Shown piece by piece: positions 9,910 to 19,449 of a stretch of 64,000 nucleotides of DNA. Source of the DNA: Haemophilus haemolyticus (GTDB taxonomy: Bacteria; Pseudomonadota; Gammaproteobacteria; Enterobacterales; Pasteurellaceae); the NCBI RefSeq assembly GCF_001679045.1, contig NZ_LYCK01000013.1, positions 62,001 to 126,000 on the forward strand. The letters run 5' to 3'. The notes below the pieces were generated by a model. It was given only the letters and a program-made list of their open reading frames with translations. It was not told where the DNA came from and did not search any database. The first letter of the stretch is position 1. Each line of letters begins with the position of its first letter. The position numbers were made by a program, and so were the translations under genes.

Positions 9910-10851
9910 ATGAAAATGAAAAAATTTATTCTAAAATCTTTTTTATTGGCTACTTTAGGTTGTGTTGCTTTTACTTCTATGGTCCAAGCTGGGGAACGTG
10001 TTGTCGCAACAGTAGATGGTATTCCTATTTTAGAAAGCCAAGTTCGTGCAAATATGGGGAAAAAAGGCGATCGCCAAAGTGCACTTGATAAAATTATTGA
10101 TGATCTTTTGGTGCAAAAAGCTATTCAAGAATCTGGTGTGAAAATTGATCCGCGCGAAATCGATCGTGTTGTGGAAGATACTGCGGCAAGAAATGGTTTA
10201 ACTTATGGTCAATTTTTGGATGCGTTAGATTATCAAGGCATTTCATTAAATACATTTCGTCAACAAATTGCCAATCAAATGATGATGGGTGCGGTGCGTA
10301 ATAAGGCGATCAATGAAAGTGTTGCAGTGACGCGTGAAGAAGTGGTTGCGCTTGGTCAAAAAATGTTGGATGAGGCAAAATCACAAGGTACTGCACAAAA
10401 AGTAACGGGTAAAGAATACGAAGTACGCCATATTTTATTAAAACTTAACCCGATGTTAAATGATGCACAAGCCAAAGCTAAATTAACAAGAATTCGCTCT
10501 GATATTATTGCGGGCAAAATGACTTTTGCAGACGCCGCTTTAAAATATTCTAAAGATTATTTATCTGGGGCGAATGGCGGTAGTTTAGGTTATGCGTTCC
10601 CCGAAAGTTACGCACCACAATTTGCACAGACCGTTGCACAAAGTAAACAAGGTGTAATTTCTGCGCCATTTAAAACTGAGTTCGGTTGGCATATTTTGGA
10701 AGTGACAGGCACTCGCGATGGTGACCGCACGGCGGATGCTTATACGCAAAAAGCCTATGAACATTTGGTGAATAGTCAGTTACAAGACGCAAATAAAGAT
10801 TGGGTAAAAGCATTACGTAAAACTGCGGATATTCAATATTTTAATAAATGA
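9910..10851 (+). CDS. SurA-like periplasmic peptidyl-prolyl isomerase
   Basis: 313 residues. A signal peptide (basic start, hydrophobic core, cut near MVQAGE around residue 27) precedes a SurA N-terminal chaperone domain (VVATVDGIPILESQV) and one parvulin domain (EVRHILLKLNPM through FGWHILEVTG). E. coli SurA is about 428 residues with two parvulin domains; this protein has one. It is expected to assist outer-membrane protein folding in the periplasm. The gene is followed directly by its own terminator, so it is likely monocistronic. The symbol surA is often used, but the architecture differs. Confidence 0.88.
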   Translation: MKMKKFILKSFLLATLGCVAFTSMVQAGERVVATVDGIPILESQVRANMGKKGDRQSALDKIIDDLLVQKAIQESGVKIDPREIDRVVEDTAARNGLTYGQFLDALDYQGISLNTFRQQIANQMMMGAVRNKAINESVAVTREEVVALGQKMLDEAKSQGTAQKVTGKEYEVRHILLKLNPMLNDAQAKAKLTRIRSDIIAGKMTFADAALKYSKDYLSGANGGSLGYAFPESYAPQFAQTVAQSKQGVISAPFKTEFGWHILEVTGTRDGDRTADAYTQKAYEHLVNSQLQDANKDWVKALRKTADIQYFNK

Positions 10852-10866
10852 TTTAATGTTTAAAAG

Positions 10867-10890
10867 AAAGGGGCTTAATTGCCCCTTTTG
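10867..10890 (+). terminator. Terminator after the SurA-like gene
   Basis: AAAGGGGC, loop TTAATT, GCCCCTTTT: an eight-base-pair stem followed by a T-rich stretch, 16 bases after the stop codon. Confidence 0.88.
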
Positions 10891-10920
10891 TTGTTTTTTA
10901 TTTTCTCTTTCTTATATCTT

Positions 10921-11964
10921 ATGAAGAAATTTTTAATTGCGATTTTACTTTTAATTTTGATTTTAGCGGGCGCGGCGAGTTTTGGTTATTACAAAATTAT
11001 TGAATTTGTCAAAACTTCGGTAAATGTGCAGGCAGATCAACTTTTAACGATTGAACGTGGCACAACAGGTTCAAAATTAGCCGCACTTTTTGAGCAAGAA
11101 AAGTTAATTGATGATGGGAAATTATTGCCTTATTTGCTGAAGTTGAAACCTGAGCTAAATAAAATAAAAGCAGGGACTTATTCTCTTGAGAATGTTAAAA
11201 CTGTGCAAGATTTACTGGAGTTGCTTAATTCAGGTAAGGAAGTGCAGTTCAATGTAAAATGGATTGAAGGAAAAACCTTTAAGGATTGGCGAAAAGATCT
11301 TGAAAATGCACCGCACTTGGTGCAAACCTTGAAAGATAAGAGTAACGAAGAAATTTTCTCATTACTTGATTTGCCAGATGTCGGTCAAAATCTTGAACTA
11401 AAAAATATGGAAGGTTGGCTTTATCCTGATACTTATAATTATACGCCTAAATCGACAGACTTGGAGCTACTGAAGCGAGCGGCTGAGCGAATGAAAAAGG
11501 CGTTAAATAAGGCTTGGAACGAGCGCGATGAGGATTTACCGTTATCGAATCCTTATGAAATGTTGATTCTGGCTTCTATCGTGGAAAAAGAAACGGGCGT
11601 GGCAGCTGAGCGAGCAAAAGTAGCCTCTGTGTTTATCAACCGCTTAAAAGCAAAAATGAAATTACAAACGGATCCAACGGTAATTTATGGTATGGGTGAG
11701 AATTACAGTGGTAATATTCGTAAAAAAGATTTAGAAATGTCAACGCCTTATAATACTTATGTGATTGATGGATTGCCACCAACACCTATTGCTATGCCAA
11801 GTGAAAGTTCATTACAGGCTGTTGCTCATCCAGAAAAAACAGATTTTTATTATTTTGTGGCAGATGGGTCTGGTGGACATAAATTTACCCGAAATTTGAA
11901 TGAACATAATAAAGCGGTGCAAGAATATTTACGTTGGTATCGCAACCAAAAAAATGCCAAATAA
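10921..11964 (+). CDS. mltG: Endolytic murein transglycosylase MltG (YceG)
   Basis: 347 residues from ATG 10921; upstream in-frame codons fall in the preceding terminator and are rejected. One N-terminal membrane anchor (about residues 5-27) is followed by a LysM-like segment and the YceG domain. The catalytic region is [20 protein letters not shown], with the essential glutamate in EKET, and [18 protein letters not shown] follows. The enzyme cleaves nascent glycan strands and sets their length. It begins a run with tmk, holB and tatD, the same order as in E. coli (yceG-tmk-holB-ycfH). Confidence 0.95.
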   Translation: MKKFLIAILLLILILAGAASFGYYKIIEFVKTSVNVQADQLLTIERGTTGSKLAALFEQEKLIDDGKLLPYLLKLKPELNKIKAGTYSLENVKTVQDLLELLNSGKEVQFNVKWIEGKTFKDWRKDLENAPHLVQTLKDKSNEEIFSLLDLPDVGQNLELKNMEGWLYPDTYNYTPKSTDLELLKRAAERMKKALNKAWNERDEDLPLSNPYEMLILASIVEKETGVAAERAKVASVFINRLKAKMKLQTDPTVIYGMGENYSGNIRKKDLEMSTPYNTYVIDGLPPTPIAMPSESSLQAVAHPEKTDFYYFVADGSGGHKFTRNLNEHNKAVQEYLRWYRNQKNAK

Positions 11965-11980
11965 AAGTGCGGAAGAAAAT

Positions 11981-12613
11981 ATGAAAGGAAAATTTATTGT
12001 CATTGAAGGTTTGGAAGGCGCGGGGAAAAGCTCCGCTCATCAGTCTGTTGTGCGAATTTTGCATGAACTTGGTATTCAAGATGTCGTGTTTACACGCGAA
12101 CCTGGTGGAACGCCACTGGCTGAAAAATTACGTCATCTCATCAAACATGAAACCGAAGAACCCGTGACAGATAAAGCAGAGTTATTAATGCTTTATGCAG
12201 CACGTATTCAGTTGGTGGAAAATGTGATTAAACCTGCTTTAAGGCAAGGAAAATGGGTGGTGGGTGATCGCCATGATATGTCATCTCAGGCGTATCAAGG
12301 CGGCGGACGTCAATTAGACCCGCATTTTATGCTGACTTTGAAAGAAACCTTATTAGGTGATTTTGAGCCAGATCTCACGATTTATTTGGATATAGATCCG
12401 AGCGTCGGTTTAGCGCGAGCTCGTGGACGAGGCGAGTTAGATCGTATTGAGCAAATGGATTTGGATTTTTTCCATCGCACTCGAGCACGCTATTTAGCGT
12501 TAGTAAAAGATAATCCAAAAGCAGTCGTAATTAATGCAGAGCAGAGTATTGAACTTGTTCAAGCTGATATTGAAAGTGCGGTAAAAAATTGGTGGAAATC
12601 AAACGAAAAATGA
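11981..12613 (+). CDS. tmk: Thymidylate kinase
   Basis: 210 residues from ATG 11981, the family's usual length. P-loop GLEGAGKSS at residues 9-17; [15 protein letters not shown] holds the conserved DR motif; LID-region arginines lie in [12 protein letters not shown]. It phosphorylates dTMP to dTDP. Its stop overlaps the holB start (ATGA at 12610-12613), implying translational coupling. An alternative in-frame ATG at 11954 would overlap mltG and add nine unconserved residues. Two inverted uptake signals bracket the tmk/holB junction. Confidence 0.96.
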   Translation: MKGKFIVIEGLEGAGKSSAHQSVVRILHELGIQDVVFTREPGGTPLAEKLRHLIKHETEEPVTDKAELLMLYAARIQLVENVIKPALRQGKWVVGDRHDMSSQAYQGGGRQLDPHFMLTLKETLLGDFEPDLTIYLDIDPSVGLARARGRGELDRIEQMDLDFFHRTRARYLALVKDNPKAVVINAEQSIELVQADIESAVKNWWKSNEK

Positions 12614-13593
12614 CCGCACTTTACCCTTGGCTAGTGCCAATTTATCATCAAATTGTTCAAACCTTTGACGAAGGTTTGGGGCATCATGCTGTGCTGATTA
12701 AAGCTGATTCTGGTTTAGGTGTAGAACGTTTATTTGATACACTTGCACAGAAAATAATGTGTGTGGCTCAAGGTGATAAACCTTGTGGTCAATGCCATTC
12801 TTGTCATTTAATGCAGGCCCATAGCCATCCAGATTATCATGAGTTAAGCCCTATTGACGGCAAGGATATTGGCGTCGATCAAGTACGTGACATTAATGAC
12901 ATTGTCGCGCAGCATGCACAACAAAACGGCAATAAAGTGGTGTATGTGCAAGGCGCAGAACGTTTAACGGAGGCGGCTGCCAATGCGTTATTGAAAACAT
13001 TGGAAGAGCCTAGTCCAAATACTTATTTTTTACTTCAGGCGGATAGTTCGTCAAGTTTGTTGGCAACCATTTACAGTCGATGCCAAGTGTGGAATCTGTC
13101 TGTGCCTAATGAACAAATGGCTCTTGATTGGTTGAAATCAGAAAGTGCGGTAGAAAATCAGGAAATTTTGACCGCACTTGCGATGAATCTTGGACGACCA
13201 CTTTTAGCATTAGAGACTTTACAACAAGGGCTTATTGAACAGCGTAAAAACTTCTTACGTCAATTTTGGGTGTTCTATCGCCGACGTTCACCATTGGAAT
13301 TACTTCCGTTGTTTGATAAAGAACGCTATGTTCAGCAAGTGGATTGGATTTTGGCTTTTCTTTCCGATTGTTTAAAACATAAACTTGAAATTGATAGCTA
13401 TCGACAAGTTGCGGATCTTGGCCGTGGCATCGAACAATTCAGCGATGAGCAAACAGCTCTTGGTTTATTACAAGCAATCAAAATTATGCAAAAAGTGCGG
13501 TCAGATTTGCTTACAATTAATGGCGTGAATGTTGAATTAATGCTATTAGATGGCTTGACGCGATTAGTCACAGAAGTATTTGAAAATCAATAA
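12610..13593 (+). CDS. holB: DNA polymerase III delta-prime subunit
   Basis: 327 residues from ATG 12610. It is an AAA+ clamp-loader subunit with a degenerate Walker A ([11 protein letters not shown]), as expected since delta-prime does not hydrolyse ATP. The zinc module reads [10 protein letters not shown] near residue 58. The SRC motif of clamp loaders is seen in IYSRCQVW, and the [14 protein letters not shown] block is typical. The start overlaps the tmk stop. An inverted pair of uptake signals sits inside the coding sequence near 13143-13180 and another single copy near 13494. Confidence 0.95.
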   Translation: MTALYPWLVPIYHQIVQTFDEGLGHHAVLIKADSGLGVERLFDTLAQKIMCVAQGDKPCGQCHSCHLMQAHSHPDYHELSPIDGKDIGVDQVRDINDIVAQHAQQNGNKVVYVQGAERLTEAAANALLKTLEEPSPNTYFLLQADSSSSLLATIYSRCQVWNLSVPNEQMALDWLKSESAVENQEILTALAMNLGRPLLALETLQQGLIEQRKNFLRQFWVFYRRRSPLELLPLFDKERYVQQVDWILAFLSDCLKHKLEIDSYRQVADLGRGIEQFSDEQTALGLLQAIKIMQKVRSDLLTINGVNVELMLLDGLTRLVTEVFENQ

Positions 13594-13648
13594 ATTAAAA
13601 AGATATATCGCCTAGGGAATTTTAGTCTTAGGCATAAGGAAAATAATT

Positions 13649-14431
13649 ATGTTCATTGTTGACTCCCACTGCCATTTAGATGCTTTGGATTATGAAAATT
13701 TACATAAAAATATCGCGGATGTGGTGGAAAAAGCGCGCGCGCGTGATGTAAAACATTTGCTCGCGATTGGTGTAACATTAAGCCGTTTTGAGCAGGCTTA
13801 TGACTCTTTACGCGAATTTAATAATGTCTCACTTGCTTGTGGTGTTCATCCCCTTGATTTTGAAGAGGAACCTTATGACGCAGAACGCTTATTGCGTTTG
13901 GCGCAAGCTCCAAAAGTGATTGCTATTGGCGAAATTGGATTGGATTATTATTACAGCGCGGACAATAAAGCGGCGCAACAAGCGGTATTTGGTAGCCAAA
14001 TCGATATTGCAAACCAGTTAGATAAGCCTGTGATAATTCATACACGTTCTGCGGGCGATGACACCATTGCAATGTTACGCCAACACCATGCTGAAAAGTG
14101 CGGTGGCGTTATTCATTGTTTTACGGAAACCATGGAATTTGCGAAAAAAGCGTTGGATTTAGGTTTTTACATTTCTTGTTCTGGCATTGTGACCTTTAAA
14201 AATGCTGAAGCGATTCGTGAGGTTATTCGTTATGTACCAATGGATCGTTTATTAGTTGAAACGGATTCACCTTATCTTGCGCCAGTGCCTTATCGCGGAA
14301 AAGAAAACCAACCAGCTTATACGAGAGAAGTATGTGAATATGTGGCAACCTTAAAGGGCGTTTCTGCTGAGGCATTTGCTAGAATCACCACACAAAATTT
14401 CGAGCGTTTATTTAAAATTCGTGTAGAATAA
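13649..14431 (+). CDS. TatD-family metal-dependent deoxyribonuclease
   Basis: 260 residues of the amidohydrolase-type TatD fold. Metal ligands are visible in VDSHCHLD (HxH), GEIGLDYYY (Glu), VIIHTRSA and GVIHCFTE (His), and [12 protein letters not shown] (Asp). Position after holB matches E. coli YcfH, now often called YcfH/TatD-like. The family has 3'-5' exonuclease activity linked to DNA repair or turnover. A good ribosome binding site (AAGGAAAATAATT) precedes the ATG. Confidence 0.93.
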   Translation: MFIVDSHCHLDALDYENLHKNIADVVEKARARDVKHLLAIGVTLSRFEQAYDSLREFNNVSLACGVHPLDFEEEPYDAERLLRLAQAPKVIAIGEIGLDYYYSADNKAAQQAVFGSQIDIANQLDKPVIIHTRSAGDDTIAMLRQHHAEKCGGVIHCFTETMEFAKKALDLGFYISCSGIVTFKNAEAIREVIRYVPMDRLLVETDSPYLAPVPYRGKENQPAYTREVCEYVATLKGVSAEAFARITTQNFERLFKIRVE

Positions 14432-14457
14432 ATGCACAGTTCTGACAAGGGAAAAGT

Positions 14458-14982
14458 ATGCGAAAGTTTTTTAAATATTTCTTATTTATTGTTGTTTTTT
14501 TATTCCACGGTTTTATGTTTTCTGTGGTGAATTATGTATTTCCTCATTACGATGTGACGCGTGTTACTGGCGTAGAAGTAAAACGTGTTGATAAAGATGG
14601 TCCCATCACAAAATCGAATCCAGCTGATGGCCCAACACGTGATGTGTATTACATCAATACGCAAAATGACGATGGTAAAATTATGGTGTATCGCAATGAA
14701 GATACACGTTGGGGTTTCCCGTTCTACTTCAAATTTGGCTCAGCCAATTTACAGGCTGAAGCGCAGGCTTTGGGTAATGACAACAAACTTGTGCAAATTA
14801 AATACTATGGTTGGCGTATTACGATGATGGATGAATATCGCAATGCAACCTCAATTAAAGAAATTACTGCTGATGACACGCCAAGTCATCCAATCGTTTC
14901 TTGGATTTTCTATGCATTCCTGTTAGCTACTTTATTCTTGTCTATTCAATTTGTTCGCGGCTGGTTTGACAGCGAAGAGTAA
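14458..14982 (+). CDS. DUF1523 family inner-membrane protein
   Basis: 174 residues. One membrane segment lies at each end (about residues 6-28 and 147-167) with a soluble central region between. If both ends span the membrane, the 118-residue middle (DVTRVTGVEVKRVDKDGP to the conserved YGWRITMMDEYRNA) is on the periplasmic side. This pattern is typical of DUF1523. No activity is known. It follows tatD by 26 bases and precedes a paeA-like gene, so it may be co-transcribed with tatD. Confidence 0.85.
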   Translation: MRKFFKYFLFIVVFLFHGFMFSVVNYVFPHYDVTRVTGVEVKRVDKDGPITKSNPADGPTRDVYYINTQNDDGKIMVYRNEDTRWGFPFYFKFGSANLQAEAQALGNDNKLVQIKYYGWRITMMDEYRNATSIKEITADDTPSHPIVSWIFYAFLLATLFLSIQFVRGWFDSEE

Positions 14983-15032
14983 TATCCTGAACGGCCGCAA
15001 AGTGCGGTCGTTTTCTTTCATATTTTTGAGTA

Positions 15033-16331
15033 ATGATTATGGAATTATTTCATACTATTTTGGCGATTATTGCCTTAATTCTAATTAGTGCGGTTGTTTC
15101 TTCTGCAGAAATTTCACTGGCGGGTTCGCGTAAATTGAAATTACAAACCCTTGCTAATGAAGGGGATGTGCGCGCGCTTCAAGTGCTTAAATTGCAAGAG
15201 CACCCTGGTCGTTTTATTACCGTGGTTCAAATCGGTTTGAATATGGTGGCGATTCTTGGCGGGGGAATTGGTGAAAGTGCACTAAGCCCTTATATCGCGG
15301 AAATTTTAAGTCGTTCTTTTGTGGGCGATTGGATTGAACCAACCGCTTCTACAATCGCGTTTGTGTTGGTTACTTGTTTCTTTATCTTATTTGCTGATCT
15401 TATTCCAAAACGTATTGCCATTACTTATCCTGAAATGGTGGCGCTGCGCGTTGTCGGCATTATGAATTTCAGTATGTTTGTCTTTAAGCCGCTTGTATGG
15501 TTTTTTGATACGATAGCTAATGTATTTTTCCGCTTATTTCGTATTTCCACTGTGCGTGAAGATGGCATGACCTCTGAAGATATTTTCGCCGTAGTAGAAG
15601 CGGGGGCTGAAGCTGGTGTATTAAAAACTCAAGAGCATTATCTCATCGAAAATATTTTCGATATGCAAGCACGTACAGTGACTTCCACCATGACAACCCG
15701 TGAAAATATCGTGTATTTAGACCGCACTTTTTCTCGACAAGAAGTCATGGATACGCTTTCTCGTGATTCTCATTCTAAAATTGTGATTTGTGACAATAGC
15801 CTAGACAAAATCTTAGGTTATGTAGAATCCCATACGTTGCTCACCATGTATTTGCAGAATGAAAATGTGGTGCTCACAGATCCTAAACTACTCCGTAAAG
15901 CATTATTTGTGCCTGATACGCTTTCTCTTTATGAAGTATTAGAATTGTTTAAATCTACCGGTGAAGATTTTGCGATTATTGTGAATGAATATGCCCTTGT
16001 AGTGGGTATCGTTACGCTAAATGATGTGATGAGTATTGTCATGGGGGAATTGGTTTCTAACGAAGAAGAATATATTGTGAGTCGTGATGAAAATTCGTGG
16101 CTTATTGATGGCGCAACGCCATTAGAAGATGTGACACGAGTATTAGATATTGAATCTTTCCCAGATGAAGAAAATTACGAAACCATCAGTGGCTTTATGA
16201 TGTATATGTTACGTAAAATCCCGAAAAAAACAGATTCTGTGGTTTACGGGAAATATAAGTTTGAAGTGATTGATACGGAAAACTTTAAAATCGATCAGAT
16301 TTTGGTGTCTTTAGTAAAAGAGGCGGAATAA
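15033..16331 (+). CDS. paeA: PaeA/YtfL-like CNNM-CBS-CorC domain membrane protein
   Basis: 432 residues. An N-terminal DUF21/CNNM membrane domain with about four helices starts at residue 5. A CBS pair follows (about residues 205-330, with FAIIVNEYALVVGIVTLNDV), then a CorC_HlyC domain (ENSWLIDGATPLEDV to the end). Long stretches read like E. coli YtfL (HPGRFITVVQIGLNMVAILGG, NYETISGFMMYMLRKIPK), which exports cadaverine and putrescine and was named PaeA. Older databases call it a hemolysin homolog; that label is not supported. An uptake signal lies just upstream (near 15000). Confidence 0.85.
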   Translation: MIMELFHTILAIIALILISAVVSSAEISLAGSRKLKLQTLANEGDVRALQVLKLQEHPGRFITVVQIGLNMVAILGGGIGESALSPYIAEILSRSFVGDWIEPTASTIAFVLVTCFFILFADLIPKRIAITYPEMVALRVVGIMNFSMFVFKPLVWFFDTIANVFFRLFRISTVREDGMTSEDIFAVVEAGAEAGVLKTQEHYLIENIFDMQARTVTSTMTTRENIVYLDRTFSRQEVMDTLSRDSHSKIVICDNSLDKILGYVESHTLLTMYLQNENVVLTDPKLLRKALFVPDTLSLYEVLELFKSTGEDFAIIVNEYALVVGIVTLNDVMSIVMGELVSNEEEYIVSRDENSWLIDGATPLEDVTRVLDIESFPDEENYETISGFMMYMLRKIPKKTDSVVYGKYKFEVIDTENFKIDQILVSLVKEAE

Positions 16332-16397
16332 TTACCGCCCTTTCTTTAATGCCCTTCAGCCAGTATAATGGCGGCGTTTTATTAACTTTAATCAGGT

Positions 16398-16934
16398 ATG
16401 ACTATGTTTAAAAAAATCTCTGTTTTATTTTTTACGTTAATGTTGGCAGGTTGTTCTTCTTGGTCATCGGTTACCAACTATATTCCATTTATGGGGAACG
16501 ATAAAAAAGTGATTGATTTAGATAAAGATAAAATCGATCAGAAATCCTATGCAGCAGCTTATGAAGCGACAGTGGCGACATATAAAGGTCGCGTGAATGA
16601 AAATTTCTTTGTAGATAATTTTGCAAGTGGTGCGAATGACTGGTATTTAGGCCGTATTTTAGTTCCTGTTAAACAAATTCAGGATAAACTTTATACAGGC
16701 GGCCATGATTCTGATGTATATGCTTATTATAGCGGTGTGTTACATGCGGAAGCATTGCAAGCTAACCTTAAACGTTTGAGTACAAATTGTTGGGAAAAAG
16801 TGGATTCGCAAAGCATGACTCAAGGTATTTATGATGCGATGCGTGATTTACAAAAAGGCAAAGAGCGCGGTGAAAATGATGAATATATTGCGCAAGGTAG
16901 TGAAGCACTGCTGAAAGCCTGTACATCTAAATAA
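16398..16934 (+). CDS. Putative lipoprotein, conserved in Haemophilus
   Basis: 178 residues. A type II signal peptide ends in the lipobox LAGC (cysteine near residue 19), so the mature protein should be lipid-anchored. The rest is soluble and charged, with no domain I recognise. Either the ATG at 16398 or the one at 16404 could be used. It stands alone between a short upstream region and a strong terminator. Confidence 0.8.
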   Translation: MTMFKKISVLFFTLMLAGCSSWSSVTNYIPFMGNDKKVIDLDKDKIDQKSYAAAYEATVATYKGRVNENFFVDNFASGANDWYLGRILVPVKQIQDKLYTGGHDSDVYAYYSGVLHAEALQANLKRLSTNCWEKVDSQSMTQGIYDAMRDLQKGKERGENDEYIAQGSEALLKACTSK

Positions 16935-16946
16935 TTGTTTTTCAAC

Positions 16947-16985
16947 AAGCTGCTGGTCGATTTATTTCACCAGCAGCTTTATTTT
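16947..16985 (+). terminator. Strong terminator after the lipoprotein gene
   Basis: AAGCTGCTGGT (16947-16957) pairs perfectly with ACCAGCAGCTT (16969-16979); T-rich sequence follows. It insulates the fru operon. Confidence 0.9.
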
Positions 16986-17005
16986 TAAATTATTAAGGAG
17001 CAAGA

Positions 17006-18505
17006 ATGTTAGAACTTTCGGAAAGCAACATTCATTTAAATGCTAACGCAGCTGATAAACAACAAGCGATTGAAATGGCAGCGTCCGCATTAGTTCAAGC
17101 AGACAATGTTGAAAATGGTTACTTGCAAGGAATGCTAGCGCGCGAACAGCAAACCTCAACCTTTTTAGGCAATGGCATCGCTATTCCTCATGGCACCTTG
17201 GATACTCGTTCGATGGTAAAGAAAACGGGCGTACAAGTTTTTCAATTTCCTCAAGGCATAGAATGGGGCGAAGGAAATATTGCTTATGTCGTGATTGGTA
17301 TTGCGGCGCGCTCTGATGAGCATTTGTCTTTGTTGCGCCAGCTTACTCATGTGTTGAGCGATGAAGATACCGTAGCGAGATTAGCAAAAATAACTGATGT
17401 TGCTGAATTTCGCGCGATTTTAATGGGCGAGACAATTGAGCCATTTGAAATTCCTGCTGCTAATATCAGTTTAGATGTAGATACCCAAAGTTTATTAACT
17501 TTAGTTGCGATTAATGCGGGGCAATTACAGGTGCAAAGTGCGGTAGAAAATCGCTTTATTTCTGAAGTGATAAATAATGCGGCATTACCGCTTGGTAAAG
17601 GGTTATGGGTAACGGACTCTGTCGTAGGAAATGTGAAAAATGCCTTAGCATTTAGTCGTGCCAAAACGATTTTTAGCCACAATGGCAAAGCCGTAAAAGG
17701 CGTGATAACCGTTTCAGCTATCAGTGATCAAATTAATCCAACTTTGGCTCGTTTATTAGATGACGAGGTTCAAACAACCTTGCTCAATGGTAATTCAACA
17801 GAAATTTTGACCGCACTTTTGGGTTCAGAGAATGAGGTTGAAACTCAATCTGTAGAAGGTGCCGTTGTTGGAACCTTTACGATTCGTAATGAACATGGTT
17901 TACATGCGCGTCCGAGTGCAAATTTGGTTAATGAAGTGAAAAAATTCACTTCAAAAATTACCGTGCAAAATCTTACTCGTGAAAGTGAGGTCGTCAGCGC
18001 AAAAAGCTTGATGAAGATTGTTGCGCTTGGTGTAACACAAGGACATCGTTTACGTTTTGTGGCTGAAGGGGAAGATGCAAAACAAGCTATTGAAACATTG
18101 GGCAAAGTGATTGCTGATGGCTTGGGCGAGAATGTTTCTGCGGTGCCACCATCTGAACTAGATACTATTGAGATTATGGGGGAACAAATTCACGCACCAG
18201 AGGTAAGCGAAGATCATAACTTGCCAGCAAATGCTATTGAAGCCGTGTTTGTGATTAAAAACGAACACGGTTTGCACGCTCGCCCAAGTGCGGTGTTGGT
18301 AAACGAAGTGAAAAAATATAATGCCTCTGTAGCGGTTCAGAATCTTGATCGTAATTCTCAATTAGTGAGTGCTAAAAGCTTGATGAAAATTGTTGCGCTT
18401 GGAGTGGTAAAAGGGACTCGTTTACGTTTTGTTGCGACAGGTGATGAAGCGCAACAGGCTATTGATGGAATCGGTGCGGTGATTGAATCGGGTTTAGGGG
18501 AATAG
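17006..18505 (+). CDS. fruB: Fructose PTS diphosphoryl transfer protein FruB (IIA-M-HPr-HPr)
   Basis: 499 residues. The N-terminal fructose IIA domain has its phospho-histidine in GNGIAIPHGT (near residue 66). A central linker (M) domain is followed by two tandem HPr-like domains: NEHGLHARPSA near residues 296-306 and again near 418-428, each followed by VSAKSLMKIVALGV. E. coli FruB (about 376 residues) has one HPr domain. It passes phosphate from enzyme I to FruA for uptake of fructose as fructose-1-phosphate. The ribosome binding site is AAGGAG; fruK starts one base after the stop. Confidence 0.96.
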   Translation: MLELSESNIHLNANAADKQQAIEMAASALVQADNVENGYLQGMLAREQQTSTFLGNGIAIPHGTLDTRSMVKKTGVQVFQFPQGIEWGEGNIAYVVIGIAARSDEHLSLLRQLTHVLSDEDTVARLAKITDVAEFRAILMGETIEPFEIPAANISLDVDTQSLLTLVAINAGQLQVQSAVENRFISEVINNAALPLGKGLWVTDSVVGNVKNALAFSRAKTIFSHNGKAVKGVITVSAISDQINPTLARLLDDEVQTTLLNGNSTEILTALLGSENEVETQSVEGAVVGTFTIRNEHGLHARPSANLVNEVKKFTSKITVQNLTRESEVVSAKSLMKIVALGVTQGHRLRFVAEGEDAKQAIETLGKVIADGLGENVSAVPPSELDTIEIMGEQIHAPEVSEDHNLPANAIEAVFVIKNEHGLHARPSAVLVNEVKKYNASVAVQNLDRNSQLVSAKSLMKIVALGVVKGTRLRFVATGDEAQQAIDGIGAVIESGLGE

Positions 18506-18506
18506 T

Positions 18507-19448
18507 ATGGCAAGCGTCGTAACAATTACTTTAAATGCCGCCTATGATTTAGTCGGCCGTTTAAATCGTATCCAACTTGGTGAAGTAAATACCGTAGAAA
18601 CCCTTGGCTTATTTCCTGCAGGGAAGGGCATTAATGTCGCAAAAGTACTAAAAGATTTAGGCGTTGATGTTTCAGTAGGCGGTTTCTTGGGCGAGGATAA
18701 TTCAGCTGATTTCGAGCAAATGTTTAATAAGCACGGTTTGGAAGATAAATTCCAGCGTGTTGATGGCAAAACGCGCATCAATGTAAAAATTACCGAGACT
18801 GAAGCGGATGTGACAGATTTAAATTTCTTGGGGTATCAAATAAATCCACAAGTTTGGCAACAATTTGTGACTGATTCTTTGGCTTATTGTTTAGATTATG
18901 ACATTGTCGCAGTTTGTGGCAGTTTACCTCGAGGTGTATCTCCCGAATTATTTGCTGATTGGTTGAGTCAGCTTCATAAAGCTGGTGTAAAAGTGGTGCT
19001 TGATAGTAGCAATGCTGCGCTCACCGCTGGATTAAAAGCGAAACCTTGGCTAGTAAAACCCAATCATCGAGAACTTGAGGCTTGGGTTGGTCATCCATTA
19101 AATCGTCTTGAAGAAATGATTGCTGCTGCACAGCAACTCAAAGCGAAAGGTATTGAAAACGTGATTATTTCAATGGGAGCCAAAGGTTCTTTATGGATTA
19201 ATAATGAAGGCGTGCTCAAAGCCGAACCGCCAAAATGTGAAAATGTAGTGAGTACTGTTGGGGCAGGCGATTCAATGGTAGCAGGCTTAATTTATGGTTT
19301 TGAAAAAGGTTTATCGAAAGCTGAAACCTTAGCTTTTGCTACGGCTGTGTCCGCTTTTGCGGTGTCTCAAAGTAATGTCGGTGTAAGTGATTTGAGTTTA
19401 CTTGACCCTATTTTAGAAAAAGTACAAATAACGATGATTGAAGGATAG
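18507..19448 (+). CDS. fruK: 1-phosphofructokinase
   Basis: 313 residues of the PfkB sugar-kinase family. Conserved blocks are FPAGKGINVAKVLKDLG (PfkB signature 1), VVAVCGSLPRG-like DIVAVCGSLPRGV, and STVGAGDSMVAGLIYGF with the catalytic aspartate in GAGDS. It converts fructose-1-phosphate to fructose-1,6-bisphosphate. The start is one base after the fruB stop, and the stop sits just before fruA (19450), the classic fruBKA order. Confidence 0.97.
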   Translation: MASVVTITLNAAYDLVGRLNRIQLGEVNTVETLGLFPAGKGINVAKVLKDLGVDVSVGGFLGEDNSADFEQMFNKHGLEDKFQRVDGKTRINVKITETEADVTDLNFLGYQINPQVWQQFVTDSLAYCLDYDIVAVCGSLPRGVSPELFADWLSQLHKAGVKVVLDSSNAALTAGLKAKPWLVKPNHRELEAWVGHPLNRLEEMIAAAQQLKAKGIENVIISMGAKGSLWINNEGVLKAEPPKCENVVSTVGAGDSMVAGLIYGFEKGLSKAETLAFATAVSAFAVSQSNVGVSDLSLLDPILEKVQITMIEG

Positions 19449-19449
19449 T

